The position numbers and the translations under genes are program-made. This document shows, one piece after another, positions 17,389 to 28,446 of a stretch of DNA of 52,020 nt (position 1 is the stretch's first letter; each line of letters opens with the position of its first letter). The DNA is from Rubellimicrobium mesophilum DSM 19309 (GTDB lineage: Bacteria > Pseudomonadota > Alphaproteobacteria > Rhodobacterales > Rhodobacteraceae): NCBI RefSeq assembly GCF_000600335.2, contig NZ_KK088573.1:1-52020 (forward strand), in the 5' to 3' direction. The notes under the pieces were generated by a model. It was not told the DNA's origin, searched no databases, and worked only from the letters and a program-made list of their open reading frames with translations.

Positions 17389-18800
17389 CACGTCCCGCAG
17401 AAGGTCTGGACGACCTTCTCTTCCTCCAGCGGCGGCGCCCGCAGGTGGTCGAAGCGGGGATCGGGCTCGAAGGGGTCCGAAAGGGCGGCGCGCAACTCCT
17501 CCAGCGGCCCGAGGTCGCCTGCGACGGCGGCCTGGATCATCGCCTCGACCCGGTGGTTGCGCGGGATGATCGCCGGGTTGGCGCGGCGCATGGCGGCGCG
17601 GTCGGGGTCCTTCGCCTCCCAGTCCTTGCGCCACTCCGAGAACTCCGGTTGCGCGGCGAGAAGCTCGGGGACCTCGGTTCCCTCGGCCAGCGCCCGGAAG
17701 GTGATCGTGAAGTCGGCCCAGGTCGCCGCCATCTGGTCGAGGAGCCGCGTGGCGAGGGGCTGCACGTCGGGGTCCTCGGGCGAGAGGCCCAGCTTGGCGG
17801 CGAAGCGCTTCGTCCATTCGTCGGCGTAGATCGTGGCGAGGCCGCGCACGACCTCGGTCGCCTCGGGGATCGCGGCCTCGTTGCCCATCAGCGGCAGGAG
17901 CGCGGTGGCGAGCTGCGCGAGGTTCCAGGCTGCCACGTTGGGCTGCTGGCGGTAAGCGTAGCGGCCGTAAGAGTCGATGGACGAGAACACCGTGTCCGGG
18001 TGGTAGGCGTCCATGAAGGCGCAGGGGCCGTAGTCGATCGTCTCGCCGGACACGGCCATGTTGTCGGTGTTCATCACGCCGTGGATGAAGCCCAGCGACA
18101 TCCACTGCGCGACGAGCCGCGCCTGCCGTTCGGTCACCGCGCGCAGCAGGCCCATGGCACCCTCGACGCCGGGATAGTGGCGGCTCAGGACATGCTCGGT
18201 GAGCGCGACCAGCGCCTCCATGTCGTTGCGGGCGTAGAAGTACTGGAAGGTGCCCACCCGGATGTGGCTGGCGGCGACGCGGGCGAGGACGGCGCCGGGA
18301 TAGGCGCGCTCGCGGCGGATCGTCTCGCCGGTGGCGACGGCGGAGAGGGCGCGGGTCGTGGGGACGCCCAGGACGTGCATCGCCTCGGAGACGACGAACT
18401 CGCGCAGGACGGGGCCGACCCAGGCGCGGCCGTCGCCCATGCGGGAGAAGGGGGTGCGGCCCGCGCCCTTGAGCTGGATGTCGCGGCGCTGGCCCTGGCG
18501 GTCCACGACCTCGCCCAGGAGGATCGCCCGGCCGTCGCCGAGCTGGGGGTTCCAGCCGCCGAACTGGTGGCCGGCATAGGCCTGCGCGAGGGGGTCCGCG
18601 CCCTCGGGCACCGCGTTGCCGGCGAGGACGGCGATGCCCTCGGGGGTCCTCAGCGCCTCGGGGTCGAGGCGCAGCTCCTCGGCCAGGGGCTCGTTGAGGG
18701 CGAGGAGGCGGGGCTGAGACACCGGGACCGGCGCCTGGCGGACGAAAAAGCGGTCCGGCAGGCGGGCGTAGCTGTTGTCGAACGGGATGTGCAGGGTCAT
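17388..18800 (-). CDS. selO: SelO / YdiU protein adenylyltransferase
   Basis: SelO is a pseudokinase that transfers AMP to protein hydroxyls and is linked to the oxidative stress response. The 470-residue protein shows the family start ([20 protein letters not shown]), the [17 protein letters not shown] block, the nucleotide-binding [17 protein letters not shown] and the catalytic-loop region with [17 protein letters not shown]. It ends TFCGT, with Cys468 at the position where animal SelO carries selenocysteine. The ATG at 18800 gives the standard N terminus; the ribosome-binding site is weak. Confidence 0.93.
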   Translation of the reverse strand: MTLHIPFDNSYARLPDRFFVRQAPVPVSQPRLLALNEPLAEELRLDPEALRTPEGIAVLAGNAVPEGADPLAQAYAGHQFGGWNPQLGDGRAILLGEVVDRQGQRRDIQLKGAGRTPFSRMGDGRAWVGPVLREFVVSEAMHVLGVPTTRALSAVATGETIRRERAYPGAVLARVAASHIRVGTFQYFYARNDMEALVALTEHVLSRHYPGVEGAMGLLRAVTERQARLVAQWMSLGFIHGVMNTDNMAVSGETIDYGPCAFMDAYHPDTVFSSIDSYGRYAYRQQPNVAAWNLAQLATALLPLMGNEAAIPEATEVVRGLATIYADEWTKRFAAKLGLSPEDPDVQPLATRLLDQMAATWADFTITFRALAEGTEVPELLAAQPEFSEWRKDWEAKDPDRAAMRRANPAIIPRNHRVEAMIQAAVAGDLGPLEELRAALSDPFEPDPRFDHLRAPPLEEEKVVQTFCGT

Positions 18801-18928
18801 GGGCAGGATGTAGGGACGCAGGCCCGTCCGGCCAAGCGGGCGTTGACAGGGGGTGGGCGAAACCCATGCAGCGCCGTCGGTGAGGAAGGAGCACGAACCA
18901 TGCCGAAGGGGGCTTGGTTTCACCCGTC

Positions 18929-19861
18929 CTACAGGGCGGCGATCCGGTCCGTCAGCAGCGCGAAGTAGCCCTCGGCGTCGAGGTCGCGCACCCAGGTCGC
19001 GTTCCGGGGTCGGTCCGTGACGCCCCACCAGTCGGCGACGGTCATGCCACGCGTGAGCTCCGACCGCGTCTCGACCTCCACGTTGCAGAGACGGCCGTGG
19101 AAGAGCTCGGGCTTCAGCAGGTAGGCGATCACGCAGGGGTCGTGGAGCGGGCCGCCTTCGGAGCCGTATTTCTCCACGTCGAAGCGTTCGAAGAAGTCGA
19201 GCCAGCTCGCCACGGCCTCGCCCGCGCGGGTGCCGAGCGCGCGGAAGCGTTCGACCCGGGCGCGGGTGGTGAGCGCCTTGTGGGTGCAGTCGAGCGGGAT
19301 CACGGTGATCGGGCGACCGCAGCGGAGGACGATGTCGGCGGCCTCGGGGTCCACGTAGATGTTGAACTCGGCGGCCGGCGTGATGTTGCCGCCCTCGAAG
19401 AAGCCGCCGCCCATCAGGACGATCTCCTGCACGCGGTCTACGACGTCAGGGGCGCGGCGGAAGGCGGTGGCGATGTTGGTCAGCGGCCCGAGGGGGCAGA
19501 GCGTCACGGTGCCGGGAGCCTCCGCCCGCAGCGTGTCGATGATGAAGTCGACGGCATGGCGCGGGTCGAGCGGCAGCGTCGGCTCGGGCAGGACGATGCC
19601 GTCGAGGCCGGACTTGCCGTGGACGTGCTCGGCGGTCTCGAGCACGCGCTCCAGGGGATGCTCGCAGCCGGCGAAGACGGGGACGGACTTGCCCGACAAC
19701 TCCACGATGACGCGGGCGTTGCGCTGCGTCAGGCGGAGCGGCACGTTCCCGGCGACGGCGGTGAGGCCCAGCACCCGAAGCTCGGGCGAGGCGAGCGCGA
19801 GGAGGATGGCGACGGCGTCGTCCTGGCCCGGATCCGTGTCGATGATGATCTTGCGCGGCAT
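18929..19861 (-). CDS. Inosine-uridine-type nucleoside hydrolase
   Basis: The 310-residue enzyme cleaves the N-glycosidic bond of ribonucleosides in salvage. The family signature is at the N terminus: [19 protein letters not shown], with the calcium-binding aspartates. Other blocks are [40 protein letters not shown] and, near the end, [12 protein letters not shown] with the usual metal-ligand Asp. GGGGAGGA precedes the ATG at 19861. Substrate preference (purine or pyrimidine) cannot be told. A CtrA-like box lies about 95 bases upstream. Confidence 0.92.
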   Translation of the reverse strand: MPRKIIIDTDPGQDDAVAILLALASPELRVLGLTAVAGNVPLRLTQRNARVIVELSGKSVPVFAGCEHPLERVLETAEHVHGKSGLDGIVLPEPTLPLDPRHAVDFIIDTLRAEAPGTVTLCPLGPLTNIATAFRRAPDVVDRVQEIVLMGGGFFEGGNITPAAEFNIYVDPEAADIVLRCGRPITVIPLDCTHKALTTRARVERFRALGTRAGEAVASWLDFFERFDVEKYGSEGGPLHDPCVIAYLLKPELFHGRLCNVEVETRSELTRGMTVADWWGVTDRPRNATWVRDLDAEGYFALLTDRIAAL

Positions 19862-19952
19862 GAATCGGTCCTCCCCTGCGGGCGGCACCCAAGCATGGCG
19901 GCCGGGCGGATGGAAGGTGGCGGCTTCCTTCCGCCACCTTCGCACGAGGAAG

Positions 19953-19967
19953 TTAAGGCGAGGTTAA
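19953..19967. promoter_or_regulatory. CtrA-like box, TTAA-N7-TTAA
   Basis: TTAAGGCGAGGTTAA matches the CtrA consensus TTAA-N7-TTAA exactly. It overlaps the ilvN stop codon and lies about 92 to 106 bases upstream of the nucleoside hydrolase start. TTAA tetramers are rare in DNA this GC-rich. No binding is shown; a chance match is possible. Confidence 0.4.
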
Positions 19968-20536
19968 AGCGCCTGGCCTTTCTTGCCGCGCGAGAGCGCC
20001 GCGACGCCGGTGCGGGCCATCTCCTGCAGGCCCAGGGGCCGCATGAGGTCGGCGAAGGCGTCGATCTTCTCGGAGGTGCCGGTGATCTCGAAGGTGAAGC
20101 TCTCGAGCGTCGAATCGACCACGTTGGCGCGGAAGATGTCGGCGAGGCGCAGCGATTCTACCCGATGGTCGCCCGTGCCCGTCACCTTGAAGAGCGCGAG
20201 CTCCCGCTCGACCGACGATCCCTCGACGGTAAGGTCGTGCACGTCATGGACCGCGACGATGCGGCCGAGCTGGGCCTTGATCTGCTCGATGATCTGCGGA
20301 GTGCCGGAGGTCACCAGGGTGATGCGGCTCGTATGCCCGGTGTGATCGGTCTCGGCCACGGTCAGCGAATCGATGTTGTAGCCGCGCCCGGAGAAGAGCC
20401 CGATCACGCGGGCGAGCACGCCGGGCTCGTTGTCCACGATCACCGCGAGGGTGTGCCGCTCGACCGTCTCGGAGTAGGTCGCGCGGAGGTTGTAGGCGGA
20501 GTGGCTCGTGGAGCCTTGCTGGATCTTCAGCGCCAA
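19964..20536 (-). CDS. ilvN: Acetolactate synthase small (regulatory) subunit
   Basis: The small subunit activates the catalytic subunit and confers valine feedback inhibition. The 190-residue protein has an N-terminal ACT domain (HTLAVIVDNEPGVLARVIGL, FSGRGYNIDSL) and the C-terminal ALS small-subunit domain. The N terminus (ALKIQQGSTSHSAYNLRATY) is typical of alphaproteobacteria, but the only in-frame start at the expected place is TTG at 20536, with AAGGA ten bases upstream. It follows ilvB after 28 bases, and the pair should share the attenuator at 22357-22516. Confidence 0.93.
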   Translation of the reverse strand: MALKIQQGSTSHSAYNLRATYSETVERHTLAVIVDNEPGVLARVIGLFSGRGYNIDSLTVAETDHTGHTSRITLVTSGTPQIIEQIKAQLGRIVAVHDVHDLTVEGSSVERELALFKVTGTGDHRVESLRLADIFRANVVDSTLESFTFEITGTSEKIDAFADLMRPLGLQEMARTGVAALSRGKKGQAL

Positions 20537-20564
20537 GATTCGTCGTTCCTTTCCGGTCAGGCGC

Positions 20565-22335
<1,771 letters not shown>

Positions 22336-22356
22336 CGCTCAAACTCCTTGGGCACG

Positions 22357-22386
22357 AAAAAGCCCCCGGGACAGGTCCGCGGGGGC
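22357..22386 (-). terminator. ilvBN attenuator terminator
   Basis: On the minus strand GCCCCCG, a bulged C, GGA-CCTG-TCC and CGGGGGC form a stable hairpin followed directly by TTTTT. It ends 21 bases upstream of the ilvB start codon, too early for an ordinary operon terminator, so it must act before the structural genes. Together with the leader peptide it indicates transcription attenuation. Confidence 0.85.
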
Positions 22387-22429
22387 GCATGGGGGACCGG
22401 ATGGGAGACCCGTCACCGGCCCATGCGCC
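22384..22429 (-). other. Candidate antiterminator pairing in the ilv leader
   Basis: GGCGCATGGG (plus-strand 22420-22429, inside the last codons of the leader peptide) is perfectly complementary over 10 bases to 22384-22393, which overlaps the outer arm of the terminator by three bases. A ribosome stalled on the Leu-Val-Ile codons would leave the first arm free to pair and weaken the terminator, whereas one reaching the stop codon would cover it. The overlap is small, so other alternative pairings may contribute. Confidence 0.55.
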
Positions 22430-22463
22430 TGATCCCTACGAGTACCGGAAGCGTCGCCGTCAT
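22413..22463 (-). CDS. ilvL: ilv leader peptide (16 residues)
   Basis: A short reading frame encodes MTATLPVLVGIRRMGR. Five of 16 residues are branched-chain amino acids, clustered as LPVLVGI just before the antiterminator arm. It starts about 18 bases from the predicted transcript start, with GGTGGA ahead of the ATG, and stops 27 bases before the attenuator hairpin. Composition, place and downstream terminator together fit a regulatory leader whose translation reports Leu/Val/Ile-tRNA charging. The peptide itself is not expected to have a function. Confidence 0.82.
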   Translation of the reverse strand: MTATLPVLVGIRRMGR

Positions 22464-22487
22464 GCGTTCCACCGTCGTTCGGTGGGG

Positions 22488-22516
22488 CTTATGCCCGCAG
22501 CAGGCCCAAGGGTCAA
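22488..22516 (-). promoter_or_regulatory. Promoter of ilvL-ilvB-ilvN
   Basis: TTGACC, a 17-base spacer and CATAAG on the minus strand (five of six and four of six matches to the -35 and -10 consensus). The predicted start near 22481 leaves a very short 5' leader before the leader peptide. Confidence 0.72.
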
Positions 22517-22563
22517 CCCGCCTTGGGTGAGAAAATGTCGCATCCTGCGTCACGAGAGAAACT

Positions 22564-23502
22564 TTATTTCTCGCCCGGCGTGATGGCCTTGGCGGTGCGG
22601 ACGGGTTGGGAGCGGTTCCCGGCCTCCTTGTCCTGCCGCTCGATCTCGGAGTCCACCTCGGCGCCCATCAGCACGATGAAGGCCGAGAGCCAGAGCCAGG
22701 TGAGGAGGACGATGACCCCGCCGAGCGCGCCGAAGGTCTCGTTGTAGGCCCCGAAGTTCTGGACGTAGATCGCGAAGACGATGGAGCCGATCAGCCAGAG
22801 GATGCAGGCCGCGGCGGCGCCGGGGGTGATCCAGTGCCACGGCACCGGCCCGCGCGAGGGGGCGTAGCGGTAGAGGATCGCGAGGCCAACGGCGAGAACG
22901 GCGAGGACCACCGGCCAGCGGATGATCCCCACCAGCGTCTGCGTGAAGTCGCCGAACCGGAACACGCTGAGCAGCACCGGCAGCAGCGCCAGGATCGCCA
23001 CGATGAGGAGGAAGCCCAGGATCAGGCCGATCGTCAGGGCGAAGGCGGTGAGGTAGTACCTGATGATGCCACGCTTCTCCTCGACCTCGAAGGCGACGTT
23101 GAGGCCGTCCATCAGCGAGGTGACGCCCTTCGAGGCCGAGTAGAGCGCGACCAGGATACCGAAGATCGCGGCGAGGCCGAGGCCGCCGGACTCGGACCCC
23201 GCGACCGCCGTGGCTTGGTCGATGACGATCTGCGCGGCCTCCTGGGGCAGGAACTGCGACAGGCCCTGGAGCTGGTTCACGACCGCGTTGGGATCGAGGA
23301 AGAGGCCCGCGATGGCCATGGCGGCCACGATGCCCGGGAAGATGGCGAGGAGCCCGTAGAAGGCCACGCCGGCCGCGATCAGCCCCACATGGTCGTCGGA
23401 CATCTCCTTGTAGACGTTGACCGCGAGGCGCCACCAGCCCCGACCCTTCCTGGCCCCGGACGAGGTCTTGGGCGCGCTGGCATCGGCGGGGGCATCGGTC
23501 AT
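22564..23502 (-). CDS. YihY/BrkB-family inner-membrane protein
   Basis: A 312-residue polytopic protein of the YihY/virulence factor BrkB family, whose function is not settled (early annotation as ribonuclease BN was an error). Family signatures are DDHVGLIAAGVAFYGLLAIFPG near residue 40, YSASKGVTSLMDGLNVAFEV and the final membrane block ILLTWLWLSAFIVLMGAEVD read through GGVIV. About six membrane helices and polar, low-complexity tails are predicted. GGAG precedes the ATG. It stands alone between the ilv operon promoter and the divergent takP gene. Confidence 0.85.
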   Translation of the reverse strand: MTDAPADASAPKTSSGARKGRGWWRLAVNVYKEMSDDHVGLIAAGVAFYGLLAIFPGIVAAMAIAGLFLDPNAVVNQLQGLSQFLPQEAAQIVIDQATAVAGSESGGLGLAAIFGILVALYSASKGVTSLMDGLNVAFEVEEKRGIIRYYLTAFALTIGLILGFLLIVAILALLPVLLSVFRFGDFTQTLVGIIRWPVVLAVLAVGLAILYRYAPSRGPVPWHWITPGAAAACILWLIGSIVFAIYVQNFGAYNETFGALGGVIVLLTWLWLSAFIVLMGAEVDSEIERQDKEAGNRSQPVRTAKAITPGEK

Positions 23503-23647
23503 GGGCGGGGCTCCTTCGGGTCGGCTGCCTGCTCAACGTCAGGCGAGGGCGCCTGTTCCTTGCGCGGCGCGGGCGACTGACGCTGCGGCAGGGCGCGCGC
23601 GAAAGGCTTGCCGCAGGGGGGCGGGCCGTTAAGCTCGCTGGCGATAA

Positions 23648-24790
<1,143 letters not shown>

Positions 24791-24814
24791 GCCGCCGGCT
24801 TTCCTGTTCTATGC

Positions 24815-24850
24815 AACCCCCGGAGAGCTGACTCTCCGGGGGTTCTTCTT
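24815..24850 (+). terminator. Terminator after takP
   Basis: A 13-bp perfect stem (AACCCCCGGAGAG and its complement) with a 4-base loop and a TTCTTCTT-like tail. It separates the convergent takP and dctM genes and may serve both. Confidence 0.85.
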
Positions 24851-24856
24851 GGACCA

Positions 24857-26473
24857 TCAGGGACTTGGCGCGGGGGCCTGCAAGCCCGGCGGCACGCCGA
24901 GCCCTCCGGGCTGGCCCAAGCCGACCGGAGGCGGCGTGCCTGGCGCCGTGGCCGAACTGTCCGAGGCGCCGCCCGCGTCCGGCTGAGCGGGCGCCGGCTG
25001 GCCCAGGGCACCGGGCTGGCCAAGCGCCCCGGGCTGCCCGAGTTGGCCGAGCGAGCCGGGCTGGCCCAGGCCGCCACCCAGCCCGCCCGCAAGCCCGCCG
25101 ACGCCGGGGGTCACGATCTGGACGGTGGACGGATCGACCATGGGCCCCCGCTTGAGCATACTGGTCACGAGCCCCGGCGAGAAGATCACGATGGCGACCA
25201 GGGTCAACTGGAGCCCGAGCCAGGGGATCGCTCCGAGGTAGATCTGCTTGGTCCGCACTTCCTTCGGCGCGATGGAGCGGAGGTAGAACAGTGCGAAGCC
25301 GAACGGCGGGTGCATGAAGCTCGTCTGCAGGTTGATGCAGATGAGCACCCCGAACCAGACGAGGTCGATGCCCAGGTTCTCGGCCGCGGGCGCCAGGAGG
25401 GGGATCACGATGAACGCGATCTCGAAGAAGTCCAGGAAGAACGCCAGGAAGAAGATGAACAGGTTCACGAAGATCAGGAAGCCGATTTGGCCGCCGGGAA
25501 GCTGGTCGAGCAGGTGCTCGATCCACCGGCCGCCGTCCATTCCCTGGAAGACGAGCGTGAACACGGTGGCGCCGATCAGGATGAAGATCACCATGGAGGT
25601 GAGCTGCGCCGTCCGCGCCATGGCCTCGCCTAGCAGGCCAAAGGTCAGGCGGCGGTTTGCGGCCGCCAGGAGCAGGGCGCCCACGACGCCGAGCGCGCCG
25701 GATTCGGTCGGGGTCGCGAGGCCGAGGAAGATGGTGCCCAGCACGAGGAACATCAGCACCAGCACGGGGACTATGCCGATCAGGACCTGCGCCACCAGGC
25801 GGAGGTTGAGGTCGCCCCGGATCTCCTTGGGGAGTGGCGGCATCAGCTTGGGCCGGACGATCGAGACGCCGAGCACGAAGAGGAGGAACAGGGCCACTTG
25901 GACCGAGGCCGGAAGAAGCGCGCCCTTGTAGAGGTCGCCGACCGAGCGGCCGAGCTGGTCGGCCAGCACCACGAGCACGAGCGAAGGCGGAATGAGCTGC
26001 GCGATGGTGCCCGAAGCCGCGATCACGCCGGTGGCGAGCCTCTGGTTGTAGCCGTAGCGGAGCATGATGGGCAGCGAGATCACCCCCATCGTGAGCACCG
26101 AGGCCGCGACGGTCCCCGTGACGGCGCCCAGGAGCGCGCCCACGATGATGACGGCATAGGCGAGGCCCCCGGGGATCGAGCCGAAGAGCTTGCCCATCCC
26201 TTCGAGCAGGTCCTCGGCCAGCTTGGCCCTCTCGAGGATCGCCCCCATCAGCGTGAAGAACGGAATGGCGAGCAGGATGTCGTTGGAAAGGATGCCGAAG
26301 ACGCGGTGGGGCAGGGCGGCGAGGAAGGCCTCGGGAAAGTGCCCGGTCACGACGCCGATGATGCCGAAGGTGAGCCCGACCGCGCCGAGCGAAAAGGCCA
26401 CGGGAAAGCCGTAGAGCATGAAGAAGATCATGCTCACGAACATCAGGGGTGGCAGGGGGCCGTAAAAGAACAC
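24857..26473 (-). CDS. dctM: TRAP transporter large permease (DctM) with a Gly/Pro/Gln-rich C-terminal tail
   Basis: DctM is the sodium-coupled transmembrane subunit of the tripartite transporter. Residues 1 to about 440 are a normal DctM with about a dozen membrane helices: FYGPLPPLMFVSMIFFML, LLAIPFFTLMGAILERA, ASGTIAQLIPPSLVLVV, ATPTESGALGVVG and QTSFMHPPFGFALFYLRS. A further 80 to 100 residues follow, rich in Gly, Pro, Leu and Gln with LGQPG repeats and no membrane segment, giving 538 residues. The start is GTG with GGGAG upstream at a slightly long spacing. It follows dctQ after 13 bases. Confidence 0.93.
   Translation of the reverse strand: MFFYGPLPPLMFVSMIFFMLYGFPVAFSLGAVGLTFGIIGVVTGHFPEAFLAALPHRVFGILSNDILLAIPFFTLMGAILERAKLAEDLLEGMGKLFGSIPGGLAYAVIIVGALLGAVTGTVAASVLTMGVISLPIMLRYGYNQRLATGVIAASGTIAQLIPPSLVLVVLADQLGRSVGDLYKGALLPASVQVALFLLFVLGVSIVRPKLMPPLPKEIRGDLNLRLVAQVLIGIVPVLVLMFLVLGTIFLGLATPTESGALGVVGALLLAAANRRLTFGLLGEAMARTAQLTSMVIFILIGATVFTLVFQGMDGGRWIEHLLDQLPGGQIGFLIFVNLFIFFLAFFLDFFEIAFIVIPLLAPAAENLGIDLVWFGVLICINLQTSFMHPPFGFALFYLRSIAPKEVRTKQIYLGAIPWLGLQLTLVAIVIFSPGLVTSMLKRGPMVDPSTVQIVTPGVGGLAGGLGGGLGQPGSLGQLGQPGALGQPGALGQPAPAQPDAGGASDSSATAPGTPPPVGLGQPGGLGVPPGLQAPAPSP
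24992..25069 (-). repeat. Short in-frame repeats encoding LGQPG(A/S) units
   Basis: This part of dctM (about residues 469 to 494) encodes several imperfect copies of LGQPGALGQPG-like sequence. The DNA repeats a pattern close to CCGGGCTGGCC every 15 to 18 bases on the plus strand. Such tracts can change length by slippage. Confidence 0.65.
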
Positions 26474-26486
26474 TGGCGGGGGCTCC

Positions 26487-27026
26487 CTACTGCTGCGGCT
26501 TTTCGTAGTCGGTGCTGAGGGCGAGGGCGCCCCGCAGGGCGGCGATTCGCTTTATGAGTTCGGACAGGCCCTGGAGGGCGACAAGGGCAAAGCCCACGCA
26601 GATCACCATCCGCACCGGCCACCGCAGGAGCCCGCCCGCGCTCGACGACATCTCGCCGGTCTGCAGCGCGCGGATGGCGATGGGCCAGGACAGCCAAGCG
26701 AGGAGGAGGGTGAAGGGGAACAGGAAGAGGAGGATGCCGAACACGTCGATCCAGAGCCGCGCCCGGTCGGACACCGACATATAGACGAGGTCCACGCGCA
26801 CATGCTCGTTCCGGCGCAGGGTGTTGGCCGCGCCGAGCATCACGACGCCGGCGAATAGGTACCACTGGATCTCCAGGAAGGCGTTGGAGCTGTAGTCGAA
26901 CGCATAGCGCATGATGGCGTTGCCCGCGCTGATGAGGGCGGCGGCGAGTACCAGCAGGGCCGCGACGCGGCCGAGGAACATGTTCAGCCTGTCGATGCCG
27001 CGCGACAGGCTCAGAAGAGCATCCAT
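26487..27026 (-). CDS. dctQ: TRAP transporter small permease (DctQ)
   Basis: The 179-residue small membrane subunit has four predicted helices (about residues 18 to 40, 50 to 70, 95 to 115 and 135 to 155). The family signature RRNEHVRVDLVY follows helix 2, and FLEIQWYLFAGVVMLGAA leads into it. The ATG at 27026 has GGGGAGGG directly upstream and yields the usual short N terminus. With dctM it forms a two-gene operon; the matching binding protein is most likely TakP at 23693-24790. Confidence 0.92.
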   Translation of the reverse strand: MDALLSLSRGIDRLNMFLGRVAALLVLAAALISAGNAIMRYAFDYSSNAFLEIQWYLFAGVVMLGAANTLRRNEHVRVDLVYMSVSDRARLWIDVFGILLFLFPFTLLLAWLSWPIAIRALQTGEMSSSAGGLLRWPVRMVICVGFALVALQGLSELIKRIAALRGALALSTDYEKPQQ

Positions 27027-27148
27027 GGTCCCTCCCCGTGGGGCGCGTGGCAAAGCCGGCTTCGCTCGGAGCCTTCACGGAGAAGCCGTTCGCGTCAACC
27101 ATGCCGGAGGGTCAGAGATCGACAACCCCCGGCCCTTGTGCCGCAGCG

Positions 27149-27529
27149 TCACGGTGGGCCGAGGAGGTCCCAGCGGTTGCCCCAGGGGTCGCGCCAGACG
27201 GCGACGGTGCCGTAGGCCTCGTGCCGGGGCTCCTGCTCGAACCAGGCGCCGGCGGTGCGGAGGCGGGCGGCGGTGCCCTCGAAGTCCGCGGTGCGGAGGA
27301 AGAAGCCCACGCGTCCACCGGCCTGCCGGCCGATGGCGGCCTGCTGCTCCGGCCCCACGGCCCGGGCGAGGAGGAGGGCGCTGCCGCCATCGGGCGGCTC
27401 CACGACCACCCAGCGCTTGCCGCCGCCCTGGTCCTCGTCCGAGCCGAGCCGCCAGCCCAGGCCCTCCACGAAGAAGGCGATGCCCTCGTCGTAGCTTGGG
27501 ACGACGAGGGTCACGGCCTGGAGCCGCAC
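27149..27529 (-). CDS. VOC-family (glyoxalase/bleomycin-resistance fold) protein
   Basis: A 126-residue protein with two beta-alpha-beta-beta-beta modules of the vicinal oxygen chelate superfamily. The N-terminal module begins VTLVVPSYDEGIAFFVEGLG, and the C-terminal one ends YGTVAVWRDPWGNRWDLLGP, the usual final strand with DPxGN. The substrate cannot be inferred. Its GTG start follows the bpt stop codon without a gap (TAG then GTG), so translation is probably coupled. A 122-base gap with no recognised feature follows before dctQ. Confidence 0.85.
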   Translation of the reverse strand: MRLQAVTLVVPSYDEGIAFFVEGLGWRLGSDEDQGGGKRWVVVEPPDGGSALLLARAVGPEQQAAIGRQAGGRVGFFLRTADFEGTAARLRTAGAWFEQEPRHEAYGTVAVWRDPWGNRWDLLGPP

Positions 27530-28345
27530 CTACTTGGTGCCGCGCGCGTCGGGGAGGTGGATGCGGGCGACCTGCTCGGCGATGGGGTCCACCGAGAGGG
27601 GATGCGTCTCGGCCGAGTAGGTCGAGGGATCGCCGAGGGGCTGCCACTGGCCGCGCTTGTAGACCTCCAGGGCCCCGAAACGGGCCTTGTAGCCCATCTT
27701 CTCGCTCCCCGGGACCCAGTAGCCCAGGTAGACGTAGGGCAGGCCCAGCTCCCGCGCGATCTGGACATGGTCGAGGATCACGTAGGTGCCCAGAGAGTCC
27801 TTCGGTCGCGTCGGGTCGAAGAAGGAGTAGACCATGCTCAGCCCGTCATCGAGCAGGTCGGTCAGGCAGACCGCGCGCAGGTCCGCGTCCGGCGCGTGAT
27901 ACTCGATCAGCCGCGAGCGGACGGGCGTCTCCTCGATCATCGCGGCGAACTCGAAGATGTCCATGTCGGCCATCCCGCCCTCGGCATGGCGGCCGTCGAG
28001 GTAGCGGCGGAACAGGGCGAACTGCTCCTCGGTCGCCCAAGGGCTGGTCGCCCGGCGGCGCAGGACGGCGTTGCGCCTGATGACGCGCCACTGGCTGCGC
28101 GAGGGCTCGAAGTCCGCGACGCGGATGCGGGCCGAGTAGCAGGCCTGGCAGTCCGCGCAGGAGGGCCGGTAGAGCACGTTCTGGCTGCGGCGGAAGCCCT
28201 GGCGCGAGAGCGCGTCGTTGAGCTTCTCCGCCTGGTCGCCCTGGAGGGCGGTGAACAGCTTCCGCTCCATCCGCCCCTGAAGGTAGGGGCAGGGCTGCGG
28301 GGCCGTCACATAGAACTGTGGCGCGAGGGGCAGCGAGTGGCGCAT
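27530..28345 (-). CDS. bpt: Aspartate/glutamate leucyltransferase (N-degron enzyme)
   Basis: Bpt transfers leucine from Leu-tRNA to proteins with N-terminal Asp or Glu, making them ClpS/ClpAP substrates. The 271-residue protein is of the ATE1-like bacterial type: [16 protein letters not shown] near residue 20, the cysteine-rich [16 protein letters not shown] (about 60 to 75), [20 protein letters not shown], and the C-terminal [20 protein letters not shown]. Length is normal for the family. No strong ribosome-binding site is visible. It overlaps nothing upstream; the VOC gene abuts its stop. Confidence 0.92.
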   Translation of the reverse strand: MRHSLPLAPQFYVTAPQPCPYLQGRMERKLFTALQGDQAEKLNDALSRQGFRRSQNVLYRPSCADCQACYSARIRVADFEPSRSQWRVIRRNAVLRRRATSPWATEEQFALFRRYLDGRHAEGGMADMDIFEFAAMIEETPVRSRLIEYHAPDADLRAVCLTDLLDDGLSMVYSFFDPTRPKDSLGTYVILDHVQIARELGLPYVYLGYWVPGSEKMGYKARFGALEVYKRGQWQPLGDPSTYSAETHPLSVDPIAEQVARIHLPDARGTK

Positions 28346-28371
28346 GGGACCAGCGATCGGAGGGCAGGCGA

Positions 28372-28410
28372 GGGCGGGGCAGGTTTGAGGTTAGTGTGAC
28401 TGCCCCGCCC
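28372..28410 (-). terminator. Stem-loop downstream of the RDD gene
   Basis: An 11-bp inverted repeat (GGGCGGGGCAG and its complement) with a 17-base loop lies between the RDD gene stop and the bpt start. There is no T tract, so terminator function is uncertain; it also lies in the bpt leader. Confidence 0.4.
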
Positions 28411-28446
28411 CGCCAAGGGCGGAGTTGGCCGTTTTGTGCTCCGAGT

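Noticed and set aside
18900..18968. 22-codon plus-strand frame with AAGGAG eight bases upstream and TTGACA further up
   Set aside because: The start signals look good, but no usable -10 box follows the TTGACA, the peptide ([20 protein letters not shown]...) is unknown to me and most of it is antisense to the nucleoside hydrolase. Not enough to call a gene.
22413..22463. The ilv leader frame as a chance short reading frame
   Set aside because: It combines a promoter just upstream, clustered Leu/Val/Ile codons and an attenuator hairpin before ilvB, so it was kept as a leader peptide.
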